Assembly: GCF_000622895.1 (NCBI RefSeq)
Contig: NZ_AVCC01000029.1
Span: 1-37,880 of the forward strand
Origin: Herminiimonas sp. CN
Lineage (GTDB): Bacteria; Pseudomonadota; Gammaproteobacteria; Burkholderiales; Burkholderiaceae_D
Length of the DNA: 37,880 nt
Direction: 5' to 3'
Position 1 is the first letter of the stretch; every line of letters starts with the position of its first letter. The position numbers were made by a program, and so were the translations under genes. Below the pieces are notes generated by a model. The model saw nothing but the letters and a program-made list of their open reading frames with translations. It searched no databases and was not told where the DNA came from. Positions 24,505 to 33,140 of the stretch are shown in pieces.

Positions 24505-25371
24505 ATGCATCCCGAATATATTCTTACCCTGTCTTGTCCTGACCAGCGCGGGATTGTCCGCAGCGTTTCCGGTTTCCTGGCCGATCACGGCTGCAACATC
24601 ATCGATTCCGCCCAATTCGGTGACGCCTTGTCGCAACTGTTTTTCATGCGGGTCCATTTCGCCGCTGAGGATGCGGACGTCAGCGATGCCGCGCTGCGCA
24701 GCGGATTTGCGGCGCTGGCGGCAACCATGCGGATGGATCTGCAATTGTTCGATGCCCATCACAAGCCGCGCATGATGCTGATGGTTTCGAAGATCGGCCA
24801 TTGCCTCAACGACTTGCTGTTCCGCTACAAAAGCGGCCTGCTGCCGGTCGAAATCCCGGCCATCGTGTCCAATCACATGGATTTTTACCAGCTCGCCGCC
24901 AGCTACAACATTCCATTCCATCACCTGCCGCTGGCAGCGGGCGCGTCCGCTGCAGCCAAGCAGGCGCAGGAAGCGCGCATACTGGATCTGATGCAAACCC
25001 AGCAGATCGATCTGGTGGTGCTGGCGCGCTACATGCAGATTCTGTCGCCGGCCCTGTGCGACGCGCTCAAGGGGCGGGCGATCAACATCCACCATTCCTT
25101 CCTGCCCAGCTTCAAGGGCGGCAAGCCGTATCACCAGGCGCACGAGCGCGGCGTGAAGCTGATCGGTGCCACCGCCCATTTCGTCACCGGCGATCTCGAT
25201 GAAGGCCCGATCATCGAGCAGGACGTGGAGCGCGTCGATCACGCAATGACCGCCGACAGCCTGACTGCGATTGGCCGCGACGTCGAATCGGTGGTGCTGG
25301 CGCGCGCGGTCAAGTGGTTCGTCGAACACCGGATCCTGCTCAACGGTCACAAGACGGTGGTTTTCAAATAA
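24505..25371 (+). CDS. purU: Formyltetrahydrofolate deformylase
   Basis: The 288-residue enzyme hydrolyses 10-formyltetrahydrofolate to tetrahydrofolate and formate, balancing one-carbon pools and supplying formate. An ACT domain occupies residues ~5-85 (ILTLSCPDQRGIVRSVSGFL). The catalytic formyltransferase-like domain follows with IPFHHLPLA, VLARYMQILSPAL, NIHHSFLPSFKGGKPYHQA, carrying the catalytic histidine, and GATAHFVTGDLDEGPIIEQD, carrying the catalytic aspartate. Length is as expected (E. coli 280). The upstream frame to 24454 is not family-like, so the ATG at 24505 is preferred, although its ribosome binding site is weak. Confidence 0.95.
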   Translation: MHPEYILTLSCPDQRGIVRSVSGFLADHGCNIIDSAQFGDALSQLFFMRVHFAAEDADVSDAALRSGFAALAATMRMDLQLFDAHHKPRMMLMVSKIGHCLNDLLFRYKSGLLPVEIPAIVSNHMDFYQLAASYNIPFHHLPLAAGASAAAKQAQEARILDLMQTQQIDLVVLARYMQILSPALCDALKGRAINIHHSFLPSFKGGKPYHQAHERGVKLIGATAHFVTGDLDEGPIIEQDVERVDHAMTADSLTAIGRDVESVVLARAVKWFVEHRILLNGHKTVVFK

Positions 25372-25427
25372 TTTCGCCGGGTGTGCCCGGCGCATCCTGC
25401 ATCCGCATCCCATTTTTAAGCGACGCA

Positions 25428-25982
25428 ATGGCTCTCAAAGCAACCATCTACAAGGCCGATCTGCAAATTGCCGATATGGACCGCAATTTTTACGAAACCC
25501 AAAACCTGACCATCGCCCGCCATCCGTCCGAAACCGACGAGCGCATGATGGTCCGGGTGCTGGCCTTCGCCCGCCATGCGCACGAGGCGCTGAGCTTCAC
25601 CAAGGGCTTGTTCGATACCGAGGAGCCGGATCTGTGGCAAAAAGACCTGACCGGCGCCATCCAGCTCTGGATTGAGGTCGGCCAGCCCGACGACAAGCGC
25701 CTGCTGAAAGCCTGCGGCCGCGCCGAACAGGTGGTGGTCTATAGCTATGCCAGCAACAGCAGCATCTGGTGGAACCAGATCGGCAGCCGGCTGGAGCGCG
25801 CCAGGAATCTGACGGTATTCAATCTGCCGGCAGCCACCAGCCAGGCGCTGGCAAAACTGGCGCAGCGCAACATGCAGCTGCAATGCACGATTCAGGACGG
25901 GCAGATCTGGATGACGGGTGGCGATGAGACGGTGCAGATCGATCTAGAAACGCTGAAGGCGCCAGCAGCGGCCCATTATTGA
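25428..25982 (+). CDS. yaeQ: YaeQ family protein
   Basis: The 184-residue cytoplasmic protein matches YaeQ: it begins MALKATIYKADLQIADMDRNFY, continues LTIARHPSETDERMMVRVLAFA, and has TEEPDLWQKDLTGAIQLWIEVGQPDDKRLLKACGRA, the family block that resembles a PD-(D/E)xK nuclease core (Asp in DLTG, E-x-G in WIEVGQ, then Lys). YaeQ was linked to haemolysin expression as a suppressor of rfaH loss in E. coli, but no biochemical function is established. It begins 57 bases behind purU and may be cotranscribed. A repeat copy follows its stop. Confidence 0.93.
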   Translation: MALKATIYKADLQIADMDRNFYETQNLTIARHPSETDERMMVRVLAFARHAHEALSFTKGLFDTEEPDLWQKDLTGAIQLWIEVGQPDDKRLLKACGRAEQVVVYSYASNSSIWWNQIGSRLERARNLTVFNLPAATSQALAKLAQRNMQLQCTIQDGQIWMTGGDETVQIDLETLKAPAAAHY

Positions 25983-26004
25983 CGGTAATGTCGATATTGA
26001 TTTG

Positions 26005-26063
26005 GGAGTATGTGTTTAAATAATGCTATTTCCGCATTATTTAATTCGATATATATTAATACA
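26005..26063 (+). repeat. ~60-bp AT-rich intergenic repeat (copy D)
   Basis: It reads GGAGTATGTGTTTAAAT, then ATTTCCGCATTATTTAATTCG, and ends ATTAATAC. It lies in the 149-bp convergent gap between yaeQ and the carboxylesterase gene. No other structure is clear in the gap, so this element is a candidate terminator. Confidence 0.75.
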
Positions 26064-26131
26064 CTGGTGGGTATATTGAATGCGATGCGGAGCGCGAAAA
26101 TGCCCTGCAGCGCATTTTTCCATCGGCGGAA

Positions 26132-26794
26132 TCAGGCCAGCACGCGTTGTAGCCAGACCCCGATGTCGTCGATTTCTTCCGCGCAGACCGAGTGCTGCAT
26201 CATGTACTCATGCCATTCGACCTCGTAGCCGAGCGACTGCAGCAAATCGCGCGACTGTTCCGCGCGCTGGATCTGGATCATCGGATCGGCCCGACCGTGC
26301 GCCATGAAGATCGGGGTGCGCTGGTTGGCCGGGTGGCGTTCCGCGGCGATCTGTTCGCTCAAAGGCGCATAGCCCGACAGGCACAGCAGGCCAGCTAATT
26401 TTTCTGGATGGCGCAAGCCGGTTTGCAGCGTCATTGCGCAGCCTTGCGAAAAGCCGGCCAGGATGATGCGGTGGGCGGGAATGCCGCGCGCGATTTCCCT
26501 GGCGATCAGTTTTTCGACCGATACCTGCGACTTGCGCAAGCCCGCTTCGTCTTCGCGCTTGGCGATGTCGGCGCCGAGAATGTCGTACCAGGCGCGCATC
26601 ACGTAGCCGTTGTTGATGGTCACCGGTATCGCGGTGGCATGCGGGAACACGAAGCGGATCGGCGGGCAGCCGCTCAAATCCAGTTCGCGCACGATCGGCA
26701 CGAAGTCATTGCCGTCGGCGCCCAGGCCGTGCAGCCAGATGACGGCGGCGCTCGGGTTGGGCGCGGATTCGATTTCGATGGTTTCTAGCGTCAT
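26132..26794 (-). CDS. Carboxylesterase/phospholipase, alpha/beta-hydrolase fold
   Basis: The 220-residue cytoplasmic esterase belongs to the acyl-protein thioesterase-like carboxylesterase family. It has IWLHGLGADGNDF for the oxyanion region, the nucleophile motif GFSQG, the acid in MAHGRADPMIQ and the histidine in QHSVCAEEI, completing a Ser-Asp-His triad. Length fits the family (about 220). AAGG lies ahead of the ATG. It is transcribed toward yaeQ, with a repeat between them, and follows mog by 126 bases on the same strand. The physiological ester is unknown. Confidence 0.92.
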   Translation of the reverse strand: MTLETIEIESAPNPSAAVIWLHGLGADGNDFVPIVRELDLSGCPPIRFVFPHATAIPVTINNGYVMRAWYDILGADIAKREDEAGLRKSQVSVEKLIAREIARGIPAHRIILAGFSQGCAMTLQTGLRHPEKLAGLLCLSGYAPLSEQIAAERHPANQRTPIFMAHGRADPMIQIQRAEQSRDLLQSLGYEVEWHEYMMQHSVCAEEIDDIGVWLQRVLA

Positions 26795-26920
26795 TGTGGG
26801 AACCTTCTTGGTGGTCGCAAATGGATGGAGTCGGATTGGGTGGAATCAGCCGTGCTTCCTGGCCGGAGCCTGCCCGCGAGTGCTTGAGTCGGGGGCGGCA
26901 ATCGCGGCGGTTGATACGAT

Positions 26921-27541
26921 TTATGCTTTGGCGCGGATTGCGGATTTCGGCCGGAATGCCTTGCAGACGCTGTCATCGGTTTCGATGTAAGGGCCGCCCA
27001 TCAGGTCGATGCAATAGGGCACCGCAGCGAAGATGCCGGCGACGACTTGCCTGCCGTCGGCGTCTTTCAGGCCTTCCAGCGTTTCCTTGATGGATTTCGG
27101 CTGGCCGGGCAGGTTCATGATCAGCGCCGCATGTTCGCCGGCTTCGCGGATTACCGCCACCTGACGCGACAGGATCGCGGTCGGTACGAACTTCAGGCTG
27201 ATCTGGCGCATCTGTTCGCCGAAACCCGGCATTTCCTTGCTGGCCACCGCCAGCGTTGCTTCCGGCGTGACGTCGCGCCGGGCCGGGCCGGTGCCGCCGG
27301 TGGTCAGCACCAGGTCGCAGCGCAACACGTCGACCAGTTCGATCAAGGCTTGTTCGATCGCAGCCTGTTCGTCAGGTATCAGCCGGGTTTCCATCTCCCA
27401 AGGGCTGGTCAGTGCGGCAGTAAACCAGTCGCGCAGCGCCGGGATGCCCTGGTCTTCATACACGCCGCTGGAGGCGCGGTCGGAGATCGAGACCAGTCCG
27501 ATGCGCAGTTGGTCGGGATTACTCTTCTTCGCTGTCGTCAT
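26921..27541 (-). CDS. mog: Molybdopterin adenylyltransferase Mog
   Basis: The 206-residue protein catalyses adenylylation of molybdopterin, the step before molybdate insertion in cofactor synthesis. It contains IGLVSISDRASSGVYEDQGIP at the start and the MoaB/Mog signature LVLTTGGTGPARRDVTPEAT. The segment MNLPGQPKSIKETL follows, typical of Mog. Length is close to E. coli MogA (195). I chose the start at 27541 (MTTAKKSNPDQ). Its first codons overlap the end of yjgA by 23 bases, so the two genes are coupled. No other molybdopterin genes are in the window. Confidence 0.93.
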   Translation of the reverse strand: MTTAKKSNPDQLRIGLVSISDRASSGVYEDQGIPALRDWFTAALTSPWEMETRLIPDEQAAIEQALIELVDVLRCDLVLTTGGTGPARRDVTPEATLAVASKEMPGFGEQMRQISLKFVPTAILSRQVAVIREAGEHAALIMNLPGQPKSIKETLEGLKDADGRQVVAGIFAAVPYCIDLMGGPYIETDDSVCKAFRPKSAIRAKA

Positions 27542-28112
27542 TCTGGTCGTCCTGGTCGTCCGGTCCGGAGGCCTTGGTCTGCAGTTGCTTGAGTATCTGG
27601 AAAATTTCGCGGTACGCCTTGGGCGGCTTGTTCTCGGCCTGCTCCTTGCGCGCATTGCGGATCAGCGTGCGCAGGTGCTGCGCATCGAGTTCCTGATGCT
27701 GCTGCAGCAGCAGCGTCAGCGCGGCATCGTCCTTGAGCAGCCGTTCGCGATGGCGTTCCAGCGCATGCATGGCGCTGGTGTCCGCCTTCGACAAGCCTTT
27801 CCAGCTGTCCATTGCGCGCTGGATGACCGCGAGTTCCTCTTCGTCCAGCGAGCGCATCTTCTTGCCGACATACTGCAACTGGCGGCGACGGCCTTCGTGA
27901 TCCTTGATCAGCTGGCATTCGAGAATCGCGTCCTTGACATCTTCCGGCATCGGCACCCGCTTGACGCGGTCGCGCGGCTGGTCGATCAGTTCCTGGCCCA
28001 GTTTTTGCAGGGCGGTCATTTCACGCTTGAGTTGCGACTTCGACGGGCGATCGTATTCTTGTTCGAATTCGCTGGACTGGAAGCCGCAAGCGCCTCGGTT
28101 GGGATTTGGCAT
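27519..28112 (-). CDS. yjgA: Ribosome-associated protein YjgA (DarP)
   Basis: The ~197-residue protein belongs to the YjgA/DUF615 family, renamed DarP in E. coli, which binds the precursor 50S subunit and helps large-subunit maturation. Visible family segments are RPSKSQLKREMTALQKLGQEL, the GRRRQLQYVGKKMR block and ALTLLLQQHQELDAQHLRTLIR, ending in a charged acidic tail (DDQDDQNDDSEEE). The start is uncertain between ATGs at 28112 and 28139; neither has a clear ribosome binding site. It diverges from pmbA, a neighbourhood seen in many proteobacteria, with an 83-bp gap between starts. Confidence 0.9.
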   Translation of the reverse strand: MPNPNRGACGFQSSEFEQEYDRPSKSQLKREMTALQKLGQELIDQPRDRVKRVPMPEDVKDAILECQLIKDHEGRRRQLQYVGKKMRSLDEEELAVIQRAMDSWKGLSKADTSAMHALERHRERLLKDDAALTLLLQQHQELDAQHLRTLIRNARKEQAENKPPKAYREIFQILKQLQTKASGPDDQDDQNDDSEEE

Positions 28113-28195
28113 AATGAATTGAGGGTGGCAGTGAGCCATTCTGTAAACGACTGCTATGATAACTCCTTTAGTGATCATCCGAAGAAAACAAGCCC

Positions 28196-29548
28196 ATGAG
28201 CGACTCCGTATTCATTCATAGCCAGGACCAGTTGAAGCAGTTGGCGCGCGACGTATTGCGCATCGCCCTTGAGACGGGCGCATCGGATGCCTCGGTCGAT
28301 TTCAGCGAAGGCAGCGGCCTGTCGGTTTCGGTGCGCAAGGGGAAGATCGAGACCATCGAGCAAAACAAGGACAAGGGCATGGGCGTGACCGTGTATCTCG
28401 GCCAGAAGCGCGGCAATGCCAGCAGCTCCGATTTTTCGCAAGATGCACTGCGCGCCTCGGTGGAAGCGGCCTACAACATTGCCCGTTTTACGGCTGAGGA
28501 CGATTGCGCCGGCCTGCCGGACGCCGACATGCTGGAGCTGGCGCCGCGTGATTTGCGCCTGTGCTATCCGTGGACCATCTCGTCGGAGCAGGCGGTCTTG
28601 CTGGCGCAGCGTACCGAAGCGGCCGCGTTTGCGGTCGACAAGCGCATCACCAACAGCGAAGGCGCCGGCGTGTATGTGCAACAGTCGCATTTCGTCTCGG
28701 CCAACAGCCGCGGCTTCATCGGCGGCTACCCGTATTCGCGCCACACCATTTCGGTGTCGCCGATCGCCGGCCGTGGCGCGAAGATGCAGCGCGACGACTG
28801 GTACTCGTCGATGCGCAATCCGAACAAGCTGGCCGAGCCCGAGGAAATCGGCCGCTATGCGGCCGAGCGCGCACTGGCGCGCCTGAACGCACGCAAGCTC
28901 GATACCCGCAAGTGCCCGGTGTTGTTCGAGGCGCCGCTGGCAGCCGGCTTGCTGGGCACTTTCGTGCAGGCGGTGTCGGGCGGCGCGCTGTATCGCAAGT
29001 CAACTTTTTTGCTCGATTCACTGGGTACGCAGGTGTTTCCATCGCATATACAGATTCTGGAAGATCCGCACATCATCGGCGGCGTCGGCTCTTCGCCGTT
29101 CGACGATGAAGGCGTCAAGACGCAGCGCCGCGAGGTGGTCCGGGATGGCGTGGTGCAGGGGTACTTTCTGTCCAGCTATTCGGCCCGCAAGCTCGGCATG
29201 CAGACCACCGGCAACGCCGGCGGCTCGCACAACCTGGCGCTGACATCAAATCTGACCAAGCGCACCGACAACTTCAAGGCGATGCTGAAGAAAATGGGCA
29301 CCGGCCTGCTGGTGACCGAGCTGATGGGGCAGGGCGTGAACTATGTCACCGGCGATTATTCGCGCGGCGCATCGGGCTTCTGGGTGGAAAACGGCGTGAT
29401 TCAGTATCCGGTGGAGGAAATCACCATTGCCGGCAACATGAAGGACATGCTGCGCCAAATCGTCGCAGTCGGCACCGACAAGCTTGATCGTGGCAGCAAG
29501 CAGACCGGTTCGATCCTGATCGAAAGCATGACGGTGGCAGGGGGCTGA
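28196..29548 (+). CDS. pmbA: Metalloprotease PmbA/TldE
   Basis: The 450-residue protein is the TldE/PmbA half of the TldD-TldE protease, which in E. coli processes microcin B17 and degrades CcdA. It has the family's N-terminal block ASDASVDFSEGSGLSVSVRKGKIE split across residues ~24-50, LGTFVQAVSGGALYRKSTF, the GGVGSSPFDDEGVKTQRR segment and GQGVNYVTGDYSRGASGFWVENG near the end. PmbA itself lacks the zinc-binding HExxxH carried by TldD, so it needs a partner, which is not in this window. Length matches E. coli (450). Confidence 0.94.
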   Translation: MSDSVFIHSQDQLKQLARDVLRIALETGASDASVDFSEGSGLSVSVRKGKIETIEQNKDKGMGVTVYLGQKRGNASSSDFSQDALRASVEAAYNIARFTAEDDCAGLPDADMLELAPRDLRLCYPWTISSEQAVLLAQRTEAAAFAVDKRITNSEGAGVYVQQSHFVSANSRGFIGGYPYSRHTISVSPIAGRGAKMQRDDWYSSMRNPNKLAEPEEIGRYAAERALARLNARKLDTRKCPVLFEAPLAAGLLGTFVQAVSGGALYRKSTFLLDSLGTQVFPSHIQILEDPHIIGGVGSSPFDDEGVKTQRREVVRDGVVQGYFLSSYSARKLGMQTTGNAGGSHNLALTSNLTKRTDNFKAMLKKMGTGLLVTELMGQGVNYVTGDYSRGASGFWVENGVIQYPVEEITIAGNMKDMLRQIVAVGTDKLDRGSKQTGSILIESMTVAGG

Positions 29549-29609
29549 TTCACCTCGGCCGGGTGTTCCTGGCATATTGGTCGCCCAGGGGCAAGCCCTG
29601 GTGGATTCA

Positions 29610-29671
29610 CATACCCCAATAGGATTGCACCGTTTTCCGCATGTAAATAAAGAGAATTTTAGACATACCCC
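29610..29671 (+). repeat. ~60-bp AT-rich intergenic repeat, rearranged copy (copy E)
   Basis: It reads CATACCCC, 19 nt, then CCGCATGTAAATAAAG, and ends GACATACCCC. The CCGCA block and the AT tract match the family, but the first eight bases are the reverse complement of the usual GGGGTATG. It lies in the 170-bp convergent gap between pmbA and livF. A small CCAGGG/CCCTGG hairpin (29585-29601) and GCATTC/GAATGC (29681-29695) flank it. Confidence 0.55.
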
Positions 29672-29718
29672 TCTTTATATGCATTCACGGAATGCGGCCT
29701 GACGAAAAATCCAGCATG

Positions 29719-30444
29719 TCAGCCGCCCAGGTAGGCTTCCAGCACTTTCGGGTTGTGCAGCAGGTTGCTACCGGTATCGGCCAGCACGATCTTGCCGGTT
29801 TCCAGCACGTAGCCATGCTGCGCGATGCGTAGCGCCTGGCGGACGTTTTGTTCGACCAGCAGGATGGTCTGGCCGGTGCTGTTGATTTCCTTGACGATGC
29901 GGAAGATTTCCTGCACCAGCAGCGGCGCCAGGCCCATCGACGGCTCGTCCAGCAACAGGACGCGTGGTTTTGCCATCAGCGCGCGGCCGATCGCCAACAT
30001 CTGCTGTTCGCCGCCGGACAGATTGCCGGCCAGGCCGTCCATCCGGTGCTGCAATACCGGAAACAGTGAGTACACCCACTCCAGATCCTTGGCCACTTGC
30101 GCCTTGTCCTTGCGGGTATAGGCCCCGAGCGCGAGGTTTTCGGCAATCGTCAGCGTGGTCAGGATGGCACGGCCTTCGGCAACCTGCACCACGCCGCTCT
30201 GGACGATCTTGTGCGGCGATAGCCTGGTCAGATCGATATCGTCCAGCAGCACCTTGCCGCGGGTCGGCTTCAACAAGCCGGACACCGCCAGCAAGGCAGT
30301 GCTCTTGCCGGCGCCGTTGGCACCGACCAGAGCGGTGATTTCACCTTCATTGAGCACCAGGTCGATGCCCTTGACCGCCTCGATATGACCATAGGCAACC
30401 GCCAGATCCTGGATGCGTAAAATCGGGTTGGTGCTTGCTTTCAT
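29719..30444 (-). CDS. livF: Branched-chain amino acid ABC transporter ATP-binding protein LivF
   Basis: The 241-residue cytoplasmic ATPase is one of two nucleotide-binding subunits of a Liv-type (HAAT) importer. It carries Walker A GANGAGKST, the signature LSGGEQQMLAIGRALM, Walker B VLLLDEPSMGLAP and the LivF-type ending VLEAYLGG. The start at 30444 overlaps the livG stop by four bases (ATGA), showing coupling. It is the last gene of the liv cluster; beyond it lie a repeat and the convergent pmbA. Confidence 0.94.
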   Translation of the reverse strand: MKASTNPILRIQDLAVAYGHIEAVKGIDLVLNEGEITALVGANGAGKSTALLAVSGLLKPTRGKVLLDDIDLTRLSPHKIVQSGVVQVAEGRAILTTLTIAENLALGAYTRKDKAQVAKDLEWVYSLFPVLQHRMDGLAGNLSGGEQQMLAIGRALMAKPRVLLLDEPSMGLAPLLVQEIFRIVKEINSTGQTILLVEQNVRQALRIAQHGYVLETGKIVLADTGSNLLHNPKVLEAYLGG

Positions 30445-31202
30445 TCCATTTCTTCCTTGCCCAGATAGGCTTCTATCACTTCCGGGTTGTTCTTGATCTG
30501 ATCCGGCGTGCCTTCGGCGATGATGCGGCCGAAATTCAGCACGGCAATGCGGTCGCACAGGCCCATCACGAAACGCATGTCGTGTTCGATCATGAAGATG
30601 CTGTAGCCGCGCTGCTTGATATTCAGAATTTCGGTCATCAATTCGGTTTTTTCCGAGGGATTCATGCCCGCTACCGGCTCATCCAGCAACAGCAATTTGG
30701 GCTCGGTCGCCAGCGCGCGGGCAAATTCCAGCTTGCGCTGTTCGCCATACGACAGGCTGTCGGCCAGCATCTCTGCCTTGTGGTCGAGACGCACCCAGGA
30801 CAGCAGTTCCAGCGCCCGGTCACGCGCCTTGGCTTCGATCCGGCGGTAGGAGCCGAGATTGAACAGCAGGCCGGCAAATCCGTAACTCATCTGATCATGC
30901 ATGCCGACCACGACGTTTTCCAGCAGCGTCATTTCCTTGAACACGCGGATGTTCTGGAACGTGCGGGCGATGCCGCGCTTGGTGATCTTGTGCGGCGCCA
31001 CGCTGCCGAGGTCCTGGCCATCGAATTGGATCTCGCCGCCGGAGGCGCGCAGCAATCCGGTGACCAGATTGAACACCGTGGTTTTGCCGGCGCCGTTAGG
31101 GCCGATCAGGCCAAAAATGCCGCCTTGCGGGACAGTGAAATTGACGTCCTGCAGCACTTGCAGGCCGCCGAAGTTCTTGCTTATGTTGGTAAGTTTCAGC
31201 AT
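30441..31202 (-). CDS. livG: Branched-chain amino acid ABC transporter ATP-binding protein LivG
   Basis: The 253-residue cytoplasmic ATPase has Walker A GPNGAGKTT, the signature LSYGEQRKLEFARAL, Walker B LLLLDEPVAGMNP, followed by the long LivG-specific C-terminal segment with IEHDMRFVMGLCDRI and VIEAYLGKEE. LSYGEQR in place of LSGGQ is normal for LivG. It overlaps the livM stop by one base at its start and livF at its end. Confidence 0.94.
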   Translation of the reverse strand: MLKLTNISKNFGGLQVLQDVNFTVPQGGIFGLIGPNGAGKTTVFNLVTGLLRASGGEIQFDGQDLGSVAPHKITKRGIARTFQNIRVFKEMTLLENVVVGMHDQMSYGFAGLLFNLGSYRRIEAKARDRALELLSWVRLDHKAEMLADSLSYGEQRKLEFARALATEPKLLLLDEPVAGMNPSEKTELMTEILNIKQRGYSIFMIEHDMRFVMGLCDRIAVLNFGRIIAEGTPDQIKNNPEVIEAYLGKEEME

Positions 31203-32095
31203 CAGTTAACCCTTTTCGCCGGCTGCTGTGGTTGCGCTTTCCGGCGCTGGAAAAATCCGCGCATCCGGCGCGGGTCCCAGATGCCCTTGGGCAGGTACAG
31301 CACCACCAGCACCAGAATCAGGCCGTTGGCGGCAAGGCGGAAGTCCTTGAAGGCGCGCAGAATTTCCGGCAATAGCGTCAGCACAGCGGCGCCGATGGTC
31401 GGCCCGATCAGATTGCTGGTGCCGCCGAACACCGCCATGGTCAGGATCTCGACCGCATTTTCAAACGCGTAGTTGCCGGGCCCGATGGTGAAGGTGTAAT
31501 GCGCATTCAGACCGCCGGCGACACCGGCAATCGCTGCGCCGGTTACGAATGCCAGCAGCTTGTAACCGGCGACGTTGACGCCCATCAGGCGTGCCGCCAC
31601 CTCATCGGCCTTGATCGCTTCAAAGGCGCGGCCGATTTTGGAGCGCCGCATCCGCGCCAGTACATACAGCGTGACTGCGAGCAGCAGCAGGATGTGCCAC
31701 CACTCGGTCTTGAGCGGAATGCCGTTCAGTCCCATCGGGCCGCCAGTCACCTCGATGTTCAAAACGACGACCCGCACCACTTCGCCGAAGCCGAGGGTTG
31801 CCATCGCCAGATACACACCGGACAGGCGCAGCGTCGGGATACCGATGATCAGAGCCACCAGCGCCGGCAACAGGCCGCCGGCAGCCAGCGCCAGCGGAAA
31901 CGGCAAGCCGGTCTGCATGCTGATCATCGCCGCAGTGTAAGCGCCGATGCCCATGAATGCAGCATTTGCCAGCGACAGCAAGCCGCATGACAGGGTTACG
32001 TAAATCGACAGGGCCAGCATGGCGTTGATGCCGATGCCGAAAATCACGGTGTTATAGGTCGCCCAGAATCCGTCCCACCACTCCATCATACCCAT
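31202..32095 (-). CDS. livM: Branched-chain amino acid ABC transporter permease LivM
   Basis: The 297-residue inner-membrane permease has about eight hydrophobic segments and the LivM markers LSIYVTLSCGLLSLANAAFMG, LRLSGVYLAMATLGFGEVVR and the SKIGRAFEAIKADEVAARLMGVNV coupling loop with its EAA-like motif. It forms a heterodimer with LivH. A basic C-terminal tail (DPRRMRGFFQRRKAQPQQPAKR) extends past the last helix. The start lies three bases from the livH stop. Confidence 0.93.
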   Translation of the reverse strand: MGMMEWWDGFWATYNTVIFGIGINAMLALSIYVTLSCGLLSLANAAFMGIGAYTAAMISMQTGLPFPLALAAGGLLPALVALIIGIPTLRLSGVYLAMATLGFGEVVRVVVLNIEVTGGPMGLNGIPLKTEWWHILLLLAVTLYVLARMRRSKIGRAFEAIKADEVAARLMGVNVAGYKLLAFVTGAAIAGVAGGLNAHYTFTIGPGNYAFENAVEILTMAVFGGTSNLIGPTIGAAVLTLLPEILRAFKDFRLAANGLILVLVVLYLPKGIWDPRRMRGFFQRRKAQPQQPAKRVN

Positions 32096-32098
32096 CTG

Positions 32099-32980
32099 TT
32101 ACGCCTTTCTTTCCAGCACTTTGCCGAACATGCCCGAAGGCCGGATCAGCAAAATCAAAAACAGTAATCCGAATCCCACCGCATCGCGGAAATCGCTTGA
32201 AATATAGGCCACCGTCAATACTTCGGCGAAGCCAAGGAACAAGCCGGCAATCATGGCGCCGCGAATGTCGCCCATGCCGCCCAGGATGATCACGGCAATC
32301 CCTTTGTGCAGCATCGGCTGCCCCATGAACGGCGAAATCGCATTGAACGACAGGCCGACCAGCACTCCGGCGGCGCCGCCCAGTGCGGCGGCGGTAAACG
32401 AGGTCAGGTAAAACAGCCCTTCGACATTAATGCCGAGCAGATATGCAGCTTTCGGCGACTCGGCAATGGCGCGCAGCGCGCGGCCCAGTTGGGTGCGGCG
32501 CATGATCGCCAGCAATACCAGCATCAACAGAAAGGAAATCACGACGATGCCGACCTGTACCGCAGTGATGTGCAAATGGCCCAGGGTGATGCTGTCTTCC
32601 GGGATGGTGCCGACCGGGAAGCGCTTGTTTTCTGCGCCGAACAGGCCTTGCGCCAGGTTGGTCAGGATGATGGCAACGCCGATCGTCGCGATCATCGGCG
32701 TCAAGTGCGGGGCGTTGCGCGCGCGCAGCGGTTTCAGCACCAGATAATCGACGATCAGGCCAATCAGGCCTGTCACCAGCATCGCTGCCAATAGCCCGAC
32801 CCAGAGCGGCATCGCAAGCTGGTCCACCAGCAGCAGTGCGACATAGCTGCCCAGCATGAAGATGGCGCCATGCGACAGATTGATGACGCCAAGCACGCCG
32901 AAAACCAGCGTGAAGCCCAGCGCGAATAGCGCATATACGCTGCCGAGCGAGAGGGCGTTGATAAGTTGTTGTTCAAGCAT
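32099..32980 (-). CDS. livH: Branched-chain amino acid ABC transporter permease LivH
   Basis: The 293-residue inner-membrane permease begins MLEQQLINALSLGSVYALFA, the conserved LivH head, and contains GVLGVINLSHGAIFMLGSY, LRARNAPHLTPMIATIG and the coupling loop TQLGRALRAIAESPKAAYLLGI. I chose 32980 because the family starts here, with AGGA upstream; the open frame to 33175 runs through a hairpin and is not permease-like. It is separated from livK by 217 bases with a strong hairpin. Confidence 0.94.
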   Translation of the reverse strand: MLEQQLINALSLGSVYALFALGFTLVFGVLGVINLSHGAIFMLGSYVALLLVDQLAMPLWVGLLAAMLVTGLIGLIVDYLVLKPLRARNAPHLTPMIATIGVAIILTNLAQGLFGAENKRFPVGTIPEDSITLGHLHITAVQVGIVVISFLLMLVLLAIMRRTQLGRALRAIAESPKAAYLLGINVEGLFYLTSFTAAALGGAAGVLVGLSFNAISPFMGQPMLHKGIAVIILGGMGDIRGAMIAGLFLGFAEVLTVAYISSDFRDAVGFGLLFLILLIRPSGMFGKVLERKA

Positions 32981-33094
32981 AAGGGTATGGTCCTGCTGTT
33001 TTCTAACACTGCAAACATAGCGCGCACGGCGATTGCGCCATGACTGTTTGCCGGGGAGATCGGTGACTGCAAATTTCTTGTCTGTTAAACCCGC

Positions 33095-33140
33095 GGGGCC
33101 AGGGTTTTTCGCGTCAGATTTGCGAAAGAACCCTGGCCCC
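33095..33140 (-). terminator. Long hairpin between livK and livH
   Basis: GGGGCCAGGGTT (from 33095) pairs with AACCCTGGCCCC (to 33140), and inner bases TTCGC/GCGAA extend the stem. It lies 57 bases behind the livK stop and about 115 ahead of livH on the same strand. There is little T-run, so it more likely reduces read-through or protects the livK transcript than ends it fully. The gap 32981-33197 holds no gene. Confidence 0.65.

Noticed and set aside
30435-31472. 345-codon plus-strand frame opposite livG and livM
   Set aside because: Antisense to two firmly identified transporter genes and without any motif.
33095-33140. Hairpin considered as a tRNA or small structured RNA gene
   Set aside because: It is a single long stem without cloverleaf arms or a CCA end; its place between livK and livH fits an operon element better.
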